Part shown: piece by piece, positions 10,291 through 21,283 of the stretch
Position numbering within the stretch: position 1 is the first letter of the stretch
Layout: every line of letters starts with the position of its first letter
Assembly (NCBI GenBank): GCA_016648135.1
Contig: JADDOH010023082.1
Location: 35,593 to 99,592, forward strand
DNA length: 64,000 nt
Direction: 5' to 3'
DNA from: Agrypnia vestita
Lineage: Eukaryota > Arthropoda > Insecta > Trichoptera > Phryganeidae
Made by a program: the position numbers and the translations under genes
The notes under the pieces: model-generated
Told to the model about the DNA's origin: nothing
Database searches by the model: none
The model's input: the letters and a program-made list of their open reading frames with translations, nothing else

Positions 10291-10655
10291 ATTAATGTAT
10301 ATTATAGATGTCTCACAGAGACGAAACTGTATTTTGATGGGAAAGCAGGTATGGAAGTCGTTTTGGGTGTATATAGGGCTTACGACCTATCGTGCGGCCG
10401 GCTTAAGTGATCACTTTACACAATGTAACGTTCGCCATTTCCACCCATGATAGAATATACCATGTCTACTAATTTTTGGAAGTTGTATATATATTTAAAT
10501 AACGTGCCATGCTTTACATGTGAGTTGTAATCATCCTCCTCGCGGCCTGCACCAAAGCATTTTCATTCCCCCTTAATGCCCACAGATGTCGCTAATTGTT
10601 TTAATGTTGGTTGTGTCGCTAATGAGACCTCTATAATTGATTACGGAATTTACCA
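10291..10655 (+). repeat. Repeat family A, long variant copy 5
   Basis: Starts ATTAATGTATATTATAGATG and the TCTCACAGAGACGAAACTGT hallmark, then GGCTTACGACCTATCGT, ACGTTCGCCATTTCCACCC and ATGATAGAATATACCATG. It matches 39660-40010 to a CACAGATGTCGCTAAT block near 10580. This variant is about 350 bases, longer than the minus-strand copies. Confidence 0.65.
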
Positions 10656-10890
10656 AAATATACGTTTACAAAAAAGTCATGCTTCAATGTTCCAATGTTC
10701 CATGATGTTTTCATTTTATTTAATAACAAATTTGAAACATATTTTAAAAATGTAAGAAAACATTAGATAGGGAAGCTATTGGATAGAAAGTTACGGACGG
10801 ATATTTTATTGAAGATTTTCATGGAACGTTTGAGGGAGGTACCCGGAAAAAGGTGTGTTTGTGAAAATTGAATTTTACTCCGGTATGGCT
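10656..10890. other. No gene recognised
   Basis: AT-rich, nothing recognised. Confidence 0.4.
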
Positions 10891-11240
10891 AATCTAATCG
10901 GTGATGGCGGATGTCAAAATTTCCCCGTTGGCCACATCCCACGCTTACAGCACGCGAGGATTCAAATCTTACAGCTTCGAACAAACCGCGGTCCAAATCA
11001 GATTGCGAGAATTCTCCGCAGTGATTAGAGGACTGTGCGAATTAGAACCACCCCCAGACATAATGCGGCGCGGGTCGTCCCTTAATCACGTGAGTCACCA
11101 GCGCCGCCCGCCCGGGGCAGCGCACTCGGTCGGGGGATGACTGGGGATTATTTTTCATTATGCACCCTGCACCCTGCACCCTGCTGCCTGCACACAGAGA
11201 GTGTGGACTCGCGTCTGAAGAGCCATCGGACGGAAATTAT
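10891..11240. other. GC-rich island
   Basis: CpG-rich stretch including GCCGCCCGCCCGGGGCAGCG, then a CACCCTGCACCCTGCACCCT trinucleotide-like run near 11163-11182. A 79-residue frame here has no recognisable domain. Possible conserved non-coding element. Confidence 0.3.
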
Positions 11241-12145
11241 GCGGTTGAAAAAAAAAGTGAAAATCGGCAAAATATAATAATGACACTGATTACGGGATCA
11301 GTCAAATGAAACACATTCCACAAGAGTAATCAATTAGAAAGGTATACAGAAATAAATCCGAAACAAATTTGTGACGAAACACATGAAGAAGAAGGCTGTA
11401 TGTAAATTTTTTCATAATCTTTAATGATTGAATTTCGTCTCGCATAACTAGAAGCCATGCAGGTTTTACCGTGGAAACTTCAGCTACTAAATTTTTCTTT
11501 AATTCCCCACTGCAAAGGCTTCCTAGACTAGCAAACAGATACGAGCAACTGGACGTCTTTGCCAATAACTGTATAATATTCAAACATATATAAAAAGGTG
11601 TACTGTGTGTAAGATAAAAAAAAGGTGTAAGATTACTAGTATTTGTCGAATTGGATTTAAATAATTGATTTGTATCTATGTATATTTTATTATTATATTA
11701 TGACTTTCAAAGCTTGTGCTATATCATCTCTCTCAGCATTATTACTTTTTTTTGTTTATAAATTTTTATATTATTATGTTTTTCTTATGCTGCTTGCTTT
11801 TAACTATATATTATATTTTTCATTATTTGTTTATATCTGTATCTAAGTATTTTCTTCTCACTTTGTCATTATTATGTTTACATGTATTATGTTTTTTTTT
11901 CTCTTCTCTAAACTATATACCTATTATGTTAATGTACACTATACCTATCTATTGTAATAGCCATATAGGGCGTTAATTAATAATAAATAAAATATAAAAA
12001 AAATAACATAGCTTAAATGGTAAAGGTAATGTTTTAAAATTATCATTAACATATTACGGTGGTAATTAAGTAATTTTTGGATACATTTATTTCTAATTAT
12101 TTCATGTGATTTATTTAAAAATTATTTAGTTCATTTTGTGTCGTC
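11241..12145. other. No gene recognised
   Basis: Very AT-rich. A hydrophobic frame at 11716-11976 is what T-rich sequence gives by chance. A TTAATTAATAATAAATAAAA stretch at 11974-11994 could be the 3' end of an old retroelement, but no coding part is visible. Confidence 0.35.
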
Positions 12146-12370
12146 GCTTCAATTCGGTTGCAACCGCGAGCGTTTACCAGCGTCAGAGGGTCAACTGCAC
12201 AGTTCTTCATCCCTCGGCCGATCAGCTGGCCTCATCCCCTCGGCTGTCAGCCGCTGGTGAATGATTGATGGTGACGCTGCACTTCAGATGCTCACCACTC
12301 TAGCCGGGGCATACCAGGAGACAGGCGCCCGTCCCGCAGGGGAGGGGACCAGAAGGAAGAAGGGGTGAAA
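12146..12370. other. GC-rich island
   Basis: Rich in CpG and CCTCGGC-type repeats (CCCTCGGCCGATCAGC, CCCCTCGGCTGTCAGC, spaced about 25 bases). No frame recognised and no partner elsewhere in the window. Confidence 0.3.
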
Positions 12371-12630
12371 TGTGAGTACGGTCTGCCCAGATCGATGAAT
12401 ATTATTCTGTACTTGAAAGTTTTTAAAACTAGTTACTGATTAGTTTTAAATTTTGAACCCCAGACGTCAAAACGTCAATCTCTAAACATTTAATTAATAC
12501 TAGCAGTTAAGCGATAGGCTATCGCCAGGCTGCTGGACCCTGCGGGTGGCGTAGACAGTGGTCGTTGCGTGGCTATTGGGGTAAAATGCTTCGGACAATC
12601 CTCCACAAATTATATTTGCGAGGCACTTAA

Positions 12631-12773
12631 GGCCGATTTTGTCTACTTGTTTTAAAATAATCTTTCGTTTAAAGCATAGATTTTTACGAAAACGGAATTT
12701 TTTGATCGGTGCAAAAAGAAAAAATATACGTTTTAAACGAATGATTACTTTAAAAAAGATGATGCAACCGGCC
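12631..12773. repeat. Small MITE, family E copy 2
   Basis: Ends GGCCGATTTTGTC and GATGCAACCGGCC, with inverted internal blocks CTTTCGTTTAAAGC and GTTTTAAACGAATG. No frame. Confidence 0.55.
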
Positions 12774-13640
12774 ATCAGTGGCTATCGACCATTGTCAGCT
12801 GCTATTTCGTAATTTTTTAAAACTGGAAATGAAAACGTTGCGTACTGCATATATTGTCTTTGGAGCAATTATAATATAGATACGTCGCCGTGTATGTGTT
12901 CGAGTTTGACACATTTTCAAGCATAAGGTACATGCATTCTATCCTAGAAATTAAACGTCAAAAATATACTTGCTTGCAAAATAAAGCAAATTGGTGTTAT
13001 AAAATATAAATATCGATTAATTTATATATAATGCATATATAATATTTCTACATATTAAACGATATATGAATATATATTTTTAAATTATAGGCAAAATTCG
13101 TTTCTCTAATACTTTTTTTATTGAGCTAAACATATCGTATCTGTCCAAAACCGTATATACGCATTTTAAGCATTTTGAGAGTTGGACGCTATCTGCATAA
13201 CTACGTCCAATTTAAGCAGAAACCTACCTGTAAAGTATTGTGTACTAGTTCGGTAGCACCCAGTAATAAATAATGACGAGGCACAACGCCAAAACAACGA
13301 GACAATATATTATTTTGTGTTGGATTCAAATTAATATTATTTATTTAATTATTTTTCATTCTGCATCGATGCGCTAACTTTGTTAATTGGAAAATTAGCT
13401 TATCATTATAAAAATATAAACCCATTCCCGCGATAATGACGTCATAGCCTATCCCAAAAAGCGCTAAATGAAACGCAAATTGATGATTTTAATATCTGTA
13501 ACAATTTTCGGGTGGCCGGATTGATTTCGTTTTCAATTAGGAGAGACGCCAATTATAGGACCGATATATTAATTACCCAATGATACCAATTAGCGACAAC
13601 AGCCATGGAGTTTCTTTTTTAAATTTAATTTATTTTTAAC
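12774..13640. other. Mostly unrecognised; short family F relic
   Basis: No gene. At 13195-13265 a degraded piece (GCAGAAACCTACCTGTAAAG through TAGCACCC) resembles the right end of the fold-back elements at 17964 and 28754. Confidence 0.35.
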
Positions 13641-13800
13641 ATTGATTATAGTTATGCTAATTTTTATAAAAGGCGCTTCAAGGGCGCTTTACAAATAGGG
13701 TATCTCAAAGAAGTGAGTTTTTAGCCTCTTATTAAACGTTTCTTGATTTTCCATGGATCGCAACACTGGAGGCAGCTGTTACCACATATATATTCTGACA
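13641..13800 (-). pseudogene. CR1/L2-like LINE 3' end
   Basis: Minus strand: the frame gives Gln-Leu-Pro-Pro-Val-Leu-Arg-Ser, a short gap, then Phe-Asn-Lys-Arg-Leu-Lys-Thr-His-Phe-Phe, a stop, and AAGCGCCCTTGAAGCGCC. That is the C-terminal end and start of the 3' UTR of a CR1/L2-type LINE. A related fragment is at 40637 and a tail at 54465. Confidence 0.6.
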
Positions 13801-13839
13801 ATAAAATAAGGTAAAGGATTTTGTCCACGAAGGGATAAT

Positions 13840-14200
13840 TATTAATTAAGATAGAAGTCTCACAGAGACGAAGCTATTTGTATGAGAAACGTGTACGGAA
13901 GAACTTTATAGGATGGTCCAGAGCTCATAGTTGACTTGAGTGATCACTTTATACAATGCAACGTTTACCAATTTCATCGTAAGAACATCCACACATTGTC
14001 AAATTTTTAATTAAATAAAAGTTGTATATTATGTTCTAAATCAGTTTCCTACATATATTCGAATGGACTACGCTAAAGACATCTGTAATCATTCCCATGA
14101 CATAGTTTACATAGATTTTGCAGCTCGTTATGACACCTCTTTATTTTAAAAGTGGGATATTTTTTTAATGTATCTATCTATATATGATATTATTTCGAAT
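13840..14200 (+). repeat. Repeat family A, copy 6
   Basis: Hallmark AGTCTCACAGAGACGAAGCT near 13855, GAGAAACGTGTACGGAAG, GGATGGTCCAGAGCTCAT, GTGATCACTTTATACAATGC and CATCGTAAGAACATCC. Aligns with copy 1 over its full length. Confidence 0.7.
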
Positions 14201-14579
14201 TATTTATTTATTTATTTACAAATTAAAATTACATGAATCTTAAATAGTACAGAGATCATCTTATAAATTTCTACATAATTAACATGTTATGTTTTAAATT
14301 ATATCAACAATAGGTACCTTAACAATGTGCATACAAATTTAAAAGTTTATGTTAAGAACGAACCACGGGAGTCAAAGAATAAAAGGTAAAAGGGGAATCA
14401 GGAATGGAGAGAAAAGGACAGATCTACTTAGCAAAAAGAGAAAGGGACAAGAAAAAAAGAAGAACAAAAGAAATACAGCATAAAGATACGTGAGCAATAC
14501 ATCTTCATAACATAGTCATACGAGGTCTGGTCAAAGACAAAGTCTGGAATAAAAAAATAAAAAATAAATATTTATTTAA
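14201..14579. other. No gene recognised
   Basis: TTTA-type low complexity near 14206 and a purine-rich AAAG/GAAA tract at 14380-14480. Confidence 0.45.
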
Positions 14580-14730
14580 CCTCACATGATGCAACGTTCG
14601 CCTACATTGAATAAAAGCCAGCTCATACAGATCTTAAGCCAAGGGCCACCCTATAAAGTCTTCCGTACAAATTTCCATAAAAAAATATTTCTCTCTGTAA
14701 GATTTCTACACAATTTATCTTAATGACATA
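14580..14730 (-). repeat. Repeat family A, copy 7
   Basis: Minus orientation, degraded: AACGTTCGCCTACATTG, AGCCAGCTCATACAG, CTATAAAGTCTTCCGTAC and a worn CTCTCTGTAAGATT end. Confidence 0.55.
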
Positions 14731-15520
14731 TTGTATTAAGAGTAGTCACCATGTGCATTAAGCACACGTAATAAACATTTGTAAGAGATATGACGACAAT
14801 CTTTTAAGGTTACATATTTTTACTGTATCTACATTGTCGTTAAATTATATTTATGCTCTGAAAAATATAAAATAAAATAAAATATACAAGACAATGGAAA
14901 TAAAGCATGGAGTTGTTGAATGCATCCGTGCGTTTTGAAAACCGTTTAAATTTAATAATACGACTTAATAGTATTAATTAATTTTAGATCGGTTAGCAAA
15001 AACATTGTCGTGGTACAGAACAGCGGTATTAATTACATGGGACATGGAAGAATGTATGCGTTTCATTTAAATTTGTGATTTACCAGCATATCGGAGTATG
15101 CCGAGTGGGGACCATGGACAAGAGCATCATTCAAAAGCGCGCAGAATTAATTTCATCAATGTGGCAACATCGGAATAATGTCCCGCCACTTCCGGAATGG
15201 CAACCATTCGGATGCGGTTTTGTGTTAGTATCAAACGAATTGTATTATTCGAATATATTTTGTCAAATTTAATTGATTTCTTCAGACGAAATGTTATCAA
15301 AATTACTGTATATGATATTATTGAATAGGCAATTAAAAGAGAGGGAAAGATTCTTAAAATTGAGTCAGTTAGTCAGAGCAAAAATAATATACTTGTCGTC
15401 ACAAAAAATTTATTCAAATTTATTAAATTGGGTGACAAACAATAACTTTCTTAACTTTATTAAGTAATTTAATACTTCATTCTTGTCGATGAGAGGTTCT
15501 GTTACTATTAATTAATTAAA
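14731..15520. other. No gene recognised
   Basis: Two adjacent short frames (15075-15272 and 15273-15467) have no domain and the composition of the AT-rich background. Confidence 0.4.
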
Positions 15521-15535
15521 TAACTTGCAGTAACT

Positions 15536-15580
15536 GTACGTCTACCGGTTTCGATACCACTGTATCGTCTCAGGACGGAC
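15536..15580 (-). ncRNA. Hammerhead-like motif a
   Basis: Minus strand: CTGA box (spelt CTGAGAC here), hairpin GATAC-AGTG-GTATC, GAAACCGGTA. Outside, CGTC upstream pairs with GACG after the predicted cleavage point (4 bp), then two more pairs after a mismatch. Box 1 deviates from CTGANGA by one base. Confidence 0.45.
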
Positions 15581-15660
15581 GCATACTAACTATTCATTAA
15601 TTATTCTAGCAAAAAAATTAAATCAAAATAGCAAAAAAATTTTTTAAATCAAATAAATTA

Positions 15661-15726
15661 ATCAATTAGATAACGCGCCTGCCCCGGATAGGAGGAGATC
15701 CGTGGTTCGAATCCCGGTAGCAGCCA
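15661..15726 (+). ncRNA. tRNA-like module with intact box B
   Basis: TAACGCGCCTGCCCC and GGAGGAGATCCG precede GTGGTTCGAATCCC, a perfect pol III box B in tRNA context. The box A half is degraded and the acceptor stem does not close, so this is a tRNA-derived relic or SINE head and not a working tRNA. Confidence 0.45.
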
Positions 15727-15884
15727 AATATTTTTTCGTGGATTTGATTTTTCTGTATTCTTTAATTAATTTGGTATTAAATTTCACAGAACTTTGTTCT
15801 GAAAAATTGCAACTTCACAATAAGAATGTGTTCTTGAATATAAAAAAAAATGTTTGCTAGACTAAGAAAAGGATAGTTAGTATG

Positions 15885-15937
15885 CGTCCGTCTTAACAAA
15901 GAGGCAGTGGTATCGAAACCGGTAGACGTAGAGTTAC
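15885..15937 (+). ncRNA. Hammerhead-like motif b, degraded
   Basis: Retains GTATC, GAAACCGGTA and the outer CGTC/GACG pair of motif a, but the CTGANGA box has been replaced. Probably inactive. Confidence 0.3.
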
Positions 15938-15984
15938 TCCAAGTGGTCAGTACAAAGTTATTTCACTGCTGTATCACATTGGAT

Positions 15985-16075
15985 TACAGTAAAAGTTCGT
16001 TTAAAGTACAGATTTTTACGTTTTCAACCGATCAAACAACCCGTTTTCGTAAAAATCTATAATAAAACCGGCCCT
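15985..16075. repeat. Small MITE, family E copy 3
   Basis: GTTCGTTTAAAGTACAGATT, CAACCCGTTTTCGTAAAAAT and a closing AAAACCGGCCC. The left end is lost. Confidence 0.45.
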
Positions 16076-16833
16076 TATAAGCTTAACGTAAAACCTTACA
16101 TAAAAAATCCCGCATTAAATTTCTGCTGAATTCTTTACACCCAGTGTAAAGAATATTTTAAGAATATATATCCCTAAAATTATTGGTATATCTACGAGAC
16201 ATCTTGTGTATCGTTAAATTGTGATATTTTGTGATGTCCTGTTTATCGTATCGTAAAATTATGATATTTTTTGACGCTTTCATTTTTCCATTTATCATTC
16301 AAATCAGCTCAAATGCATTATATTTCTTGAATCGCAACCTCACAATACAATTTTTTTTATTGAAATAAAGTCCTAGAGCCTAGCTGATTTCTAATACAAA
16401 TGATACTCGAGTATAATTTTGCTACTGTGGTTCACCGATCATTACCTACTAAAATCTTATTTACTGGAATCGATGCTTTTAATTAACAACTATTGCTTGA
16501 TGTCTCTGTTCGTCCAAATTAGTTAGTGCACATCAAGAGCCAGGTCCCTGACCACAATCATAGCTTATTGCATTACGCATAACCAATTGGCTTGCTGAGT
16601 GATCAGTACCCAATAGTGGTACCTACAATTATCTGAACATGAATACATTACCGTGCGGGCTGGGAAATTTGACAGGTTTTTATAGTATAAATATTTTGTT
16701 GATAAAAGAAGCATATTCTCATACCTTTATTACCGCTACTTAAGGGATCACTTGGAGAAGTGACTTATAAGATTGTTATAGTAGCAACTGTTATTCCAAC
16801 AATAAAGGAACATATTTATTTACGCCAATGTAA
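16076..16833. other. No gene recognised
   Basis: No frame or repeat partner recognised. Confidence 0.4.
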
Positions 16834-17220
16834 TCTATACTAATATACAAAGAGGTATTTTGTAAGTTTGGATGTATGAGGTAAACTACTAATCCGATTT
16901 GAAAAATTCTTTCACTAAAATTTAGAATGGAATTTCAGGGTGCACATAGGCTATATATTGTCCCGTTTAAATAAAAGGGCTTTTAGTGGTGACCTATTTT
17001 ACAATTAAAGTCGACGAAAAAATTGTCAAGCGATGCGTTTTTTACGATCTCTGCCGTAACGATAAGAGATATTTATATACTTTCTATAGAGAAGATGTAG
17101 AACTCAAAAAGTTCTTTAAAAAAGTTCTGTATGACTTATATCTATATATTAAGGTTAATACACAAATTGATAAAATATGACTAAAAGTTACTAAAAATCT
17201 TAGCGTGCGAAGCCGCGCAA
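16834..17220 (+). mobile_element. Helitron-like non-autonomous element, copy 1
   Basis: Starts TCTATACTAATATACAAAGA preceded by A, then GTAAGTTTGGATGTATGAGG, AATTCTTTCACTAAAATTTA, GGCTATATATTGTCCCG and GTCGACGAAAAA. Ends near a GCGTGCGAAGCCGCGC GC-rich hairpin-like tail. This layout is familiar from insect Helitron-type elements. Copies at 25598 and 38246. Confidence 0.5.
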
Positions 17221-17314
17221 ACTTATACATTTAGGATTTATGCATTTTTGAATGAGATCCTTGGAAAGTAGCCGTGGATTTGTATGGTCTAATTAATGTG
17301 GCGTCATGAGTAAA

Positions 17315-17512
17315 AGTAGCTTGTTGGTCTTGTGGTTAGGACACTGGCCTCGTGATCCAAAGGTTGCGGGTTCGATCCTCACTCCAGACTAGCAAGTTAG
17401 TCCTATTTTCATAGTACAAGCGCTTAGCTTAGTTTGAAAATAGTAAGAATATTGATGTGACACGTATTTCCGTGTTCACATCTCTATTTTTTTAAAAAAA
17501 AAAAAAAAAAAA
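17315..17512 (+). mobile_element. tRNA-derived SINE, copy 1
   Basis: Box A-like TGTGGTTAGGACACTGG and box B GGGTTCGATCC about 40 bases apart, with CTCGTGATCCAAAGGTTGCG between them, resembling a threonine tRNA. A non-tRNA body follows (AGTCCTATTTTCATAGTACA, ATATTGATGTGACACG) and it ends in a long A tract at 17493-17511. Two more copies are at 33121 and 52037. Confidence 0.8.
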
Positions 17513-17699
17513 TGTGGAGTATAAGGGATTTATATAAACTTATAATTAAAAACCCAAGACGGGACGCAGAAATTGTATCCTTTGTGTCTATGGATACATT
17601 GGCTGTGGTGTAGTATTATTTTTCAACACCCAACAGTTGTACAGTAATGGCAAATAAATCATTTTAAGTCAATTTTCATTGGACGGTACATCGATATTT

Positions 17700-17963
17700 T
17701 GTTACAGATACATGGATTGTATGTGGAAAAAATTATCTATGATGTCTGGCTGATATAAAAAAGACCCGTTTATTTGATGTCGGAGTGACACGAATGTCAA
17801 ACAGATTTCTAATACCGAGGAAACCAATTTTTGCGATCTGAATTTTTGACTTAAATAAAAGTGTGTGATGAATATTATACAAAAAATAGTAAAATTATTT
17901 AAAAAATTGAAAACAATGATTTTCAGGCGTATTCTATTAGACATGTAATAATTTGGAAGAATA
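17700..17963 (+). repeat. Repeat family G, left part, split by fold-back element
   Basis: TTGAAAACAATGATTTTCAG and GCGTATTCTATTAGACATGT match 29827-29890 and 48655-48690. Resumes at 18472. Confidence 0.5.
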
Positions 17964-18471
17964 CATGGTGTACCAGAGCTAGCAACAGAAACTTCGCCAG
18001 TAGATTACTGCCTATGTAATGAGTCTAAAATGTTCAAGCAACCATGACCTAACATAATAGGAGATATGCGATATCAAAGTTTGCATTTTTTTTCAGTATT
18101 TCTGACTTATTTTTTACAAAAAGTTGAACTATCTTTACAGTAACTTATATCGATTATGAAAAATACATTTACTTCAACACAACTAAAATAAAATGATAAA
18201 AACCTTGTAAAAATAAACTTTTTTCAATTTTTGCAAGGTTTTTATCATTTTATTCGACAGTAACCTTTAATCGATATAGGTTACTGTAATGAGAGTCCAA
18301 CTTTTTGAAAAAAATAAGTCAGAAATATTGAAAAAAAAAATGCAATCTTTGATGTTGCATATCTCCATAACTATTGATATTAGGTAATGGTTGCTTAAAC
18401 ATTTTGGAGTCATAATAATATAGGCAGAAATCTACCGGCAAAGTTTCTGCTGCTAGCTCTGGTACACCCTG
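17964..18471. mobile_element. Fold-back element family F, copy 1 (TA target)
   Basis: A 508-base inverted repeat with ends CATGGTGTACCAGAGCTAGC and its mirror ending ACACCCTG, flanked by TA on both sides. The arms share CATGACC/GGTAATGG, TTGCATTTTTTTT and CAGTAACTTATATCGATTAT blocks, meeting at an AACCTTG...CAAGGTT centre. The uninterrupted paralogue at 29880 shows the empty site, supporting a TA duplication. TIRs and TA site suggest a Tc1/mariner-type MITE. No transposase. Confidence 0.7.
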
Positions 18472-18625
18472 TATACGGACAACAAGGAATATTGCTAAAC
18501 TCCACTTTGGAAAATAAAATATAGAGGAATCATTACCAATTACGAAATCTGCGTATACTAATTTGTTAATGAGAAAAAAATAAGAACAGATGTTGATGAA
18601 TCAATTGAAAAAAAAAGAAAAAATT
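18472..18625 (+). repeat. Repeat family G, right part
   Basis: AGGAATATTGCTAAACTCCA, GAAAATAAAATATAGAGGAA, TACGAAATCTGCGTATACTA match 29905-30340 and 49020-49080. Confidence 0.5.
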
Positions 18626-18629
18626 TAAC

Positions 18630-19085
18630 TTATCGCTTATCTCAAATCTAAACTACTCGTATGCCGCTATATATTAAACATTATTATCGCTGGATAACAC
18701 TGGTATTTAAATCTCGCACGTATTAATCAATCGTTAATTTCGGTTGATTTCGCCACTTAGGTAAACCGCTCGATTATTTTCTTTATCGCTTCGATTACCT
18801 CGCGACTGAACGCATTGTCAAACATGACATGTCAAAATTGAACTCGCGCCGCGGAGTAGTTCCGTATTTATATGCAAATGCTGACATCTTCGTACTTTCT
18901 AGATTATTCTAGTGTTAACGAGAAGATCCTCGTCGTCTCTCGGTTGTTCCAGGCGTTTCTAGACGTCTATAGGGTTTTCTGAGGGTTGCAGATAATAACT
19001 CTAGATCCTACGATAGAGTTGTTCCAAGTGATATATTATTAGAGGTTCGGACAGCGCGTCCTTTTTAGCATCCCGTTACAATATA
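18630..19085 (-). mobile_element. Solo-LTR-like element, family H
   Basis: Minus strand: TTGTAACGGGATGC start, several AGAA/TTCT-type units (CTAGAATAATCTAGAAAG), CATATAAATACGG, and a leader ending in AAGCGATAAAG-type A-rich sequence. Heat-shock-type units are present but imperfectly phased. Order matches 45850 and 42295. Confidence 0.4.
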
Positions 19086-19124
19086 TAACACACAATCTGA
19101 GACAATTATGACCAGTTAGGCTCA

Positions 19125-19425
19125 ATTCACAAAACGGGTAGGTTGCGGGACGGTCTATTATCCGCGCGCGCTCGCGGGTCTATGAATCGCCCGGGATCTA
19201 ATTAGGCCCGTCAGTCGGCATCGGTCCAGGGCCGGCGGGTGATAATTGCGCGTCATTAGCGTCAGCTGGGCGGGCGCCCCCAGTTCTTGTCCGGCCCTGG
19301 CAGCGGGGATGATTCACGTCCGCCCGTGACGCTAATCTGTCACACGACGCCGGCGGAATATCTATCGCCACCCATCCCCAACCCCCACCTCTTAGTGGCC
19401 AGTCTTAAATGAATTATTTGCGTGT
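19125..19425. other. GC-rich island
   Basis: Strong GC and CpG enrichment with embedded TCTAATTAGGC and GTGACGCTAATCTGTC strings that look like homeodomain-type sites. No frame of note. Candidate conserved non-coding element. Confidence 0.35.
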
Positions 19426-19774
19426 GTGTTATTTAGAGGGTTTTTCGCTAGTAGTTTTTAACCTTCCAATTCAAGTAAAATATAAACAATCAGAAGGTTA
19501 TTACAATAAGTAGTAGTAGTAAAAGTGTCAAATCAGTAGAGCTGACGCCCTTGTAGTACTACAATTAGAAAAAGGAAAGTACAAAATTCCACTGAGATAA
19601 TATCAATACAAATTATCTCTATAATACACCTATCAGAAGGCTTTACAGATTGGGAAATGAGTATTGGTGCATACCAGTATTTATTCAGATTCATTTATTA
19701 ATCAATTGTTAGCAATCTCTGTCAGATAATTTCAATATTCGGTTATTTATGTAATTATTAGTATTGCTATCTAC
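19426..19774. other. No gene recognised
   Basis: Includes a short AGTAGTAGTAGTA trinucleotide near 19510. Otherwise nothing. Confidence 0.4.
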
Positions 19775-19880
19775 ATACAACCAGTCAAAAATGACGTAGG
19801 TACATTTATGGTAAATTTATTTTATTTATTAACGGCCGCCAGCTGAGGCTGTAAACAGCAGTATCTAGAGTATGCGTCTT
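19775..19880 (+). repeat. Repeat family C, copy 2
   Basis: CAGTCAAAAATGACGTAGG, then GGCCGCCAGCTGAGGCTGTA and AACAGCAGTATCTAGAG. Same order as 9766 and 34918. Confidence 0.5.
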
Positions 19881-20523
19881 GATAACATTAATGATGAATA
19901 GAATTAAATCGATAATTGTAATTATGCATTTTTTATAATTATTATATTCATGATCCTAGTAGGGTTTCATCCCCTTTCCTAGTAGGGTCGGGGGCTAAAA
20001 TACTCAATAAGGTGCTTCCACATTTTTCTGTCTTGCGCTGCTTCAGCATGAGTCAACCAGTCCAGACCCATTTTGTTTTCGTACACATTTTGTTATTGTT
20101 TCTCCTAGCTTAATCTGGTTTGTCTTCCTTCAGGAGTTGCCAAGAGGATTCTTCTTGAAAATCGTTCCTCTGGCATAGCACATGTCCAAGCCGCGATTTG
20201 TGATTTTTCTATATGTAGGAGTAGGACCTCCATGCCGAGTTCGTGCATTATTATTTGATTAATTATTTATATATTTGATAATTATTTGAGCCATCTGGTG
20301 GCGTTAGCGACTTACATTATATATTTAAATTAATGCATATTACTAATGACATATGCGATACAGTGTAATGGATGCCCTTATAAGTTTTAATTATCATTAA
20401 ACTGAAAATTACAAAAAAATAAAAAGAGCATTTAATTAAGAAAGCATTAATTCAATGTTCTCATTTTATTTAATAACAATTTTGAAATCTTACAAATTTT
20501 GTTAATTGGATTTAGATATATTC
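19881..20523. other. No gene recognised
   Basis: AT-rich, no recognisable frame. Confidence 0.4.
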
Positions 20524-20562
20524 AACCCTGATGAAGAAGGCTCAGCTGTGAGCCGAAACTTA
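20524..20562 (+). ncRNA. Hammerhead-like motif c
   Basis: CTGATGA, four extra bases, hairpin GGCTCA-GCTG-TGAGCC (with its CAGCTG core), then GAAAC. The downstream stem III bases are not conserved here (CTTAATTAC), so this copy is probably inactive. It is followed by AATAAAGTGGTGTCAAGG, shared with motif g. Confidence 0.35.
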
Positions 20563-21283
20563 ATTACTCATTTACTCAATAAAGTTAATTACTCAATAAA
20601 GTGGTGTCAAGGGATATTTTATTTAAAGATAATATGTCTCACTACAAAGTATTTGATTCGAGTGAAAGTTTAATTTTAATTAATAATTTAAATTCATATT
20701 CACCAAATATGCAATAAATCACGCAAATTCTAAACTCGAGAACAACAATCTACCCCCATAAATGCGACGCCAATACGACTACATGAAAAGGATTAAGAAA
20801 TCTAACGAACAACCCCTCAAAGCTAGTTTAGATACATACGTAATACATTATGTAGAGGATACGTAATCAAATCACCAGACACTTTATTGCGTTTGATTGG
20901 ATTTCAAAACAATTGTCCACACACTCGTTACAAGTATAGCTTGCAAAGCTACCCTTGCCTTCTAGAATAACACCCTGAAATAACTTAGGGTACGGAGGGT
21001 GCACGTGGGTGGAAATGAATCTTCAATTTAATTTGATACATAGAACTGGGCAGCCAACAACAACCTTATAGAAGTTGATAGAGTTGTATTGGAAGGTTAA
21101 TTAAGCGTGGTGCATTTTTCCTGTCAACTTTCACGATTTTATTATATCTGATAACATTACAGTACGATGCGAATTTAATTATGTATTTTTGGAATTTCTT
21201 GATGAACATAGTGGTATAATTTGTTAATAATTTTCAGGTATATTAATTTGACTATTTAAGTACCAAAAGTCACAAAATTTATA
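20563..21283. other. No gene recognised
   Basis: No frame or repeat partner recognised beyond the short tail of the motif at 20524. Confidence 0.4.

Larger units (their letters stand above)
15530..15947. mobile_element. Inverted-repeat element with hammerhead-like arms and a tRNA-like core
   Basis: The arms share GTCTACCGGTTTCGATACCA / TGGTATCGAAACCGGTAGAC and GGACGCATACTAACTA / TAGTTAGTATGCGTCC. The arms diverge, with the left motif on the minus strand and the right on the plus strand. Between them, at 15661-15726, lies a tRNA-like stretch with a perfect box B. No protein frame. Class uncertain: possibly a non-autonomous relative of Penelope-like elements. Confidence 0.55.

Noticed and set aside
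15075..15467. Two adjoining frames that might be exons
   Set aside because: No domain, no convincing splice sites, background composition.
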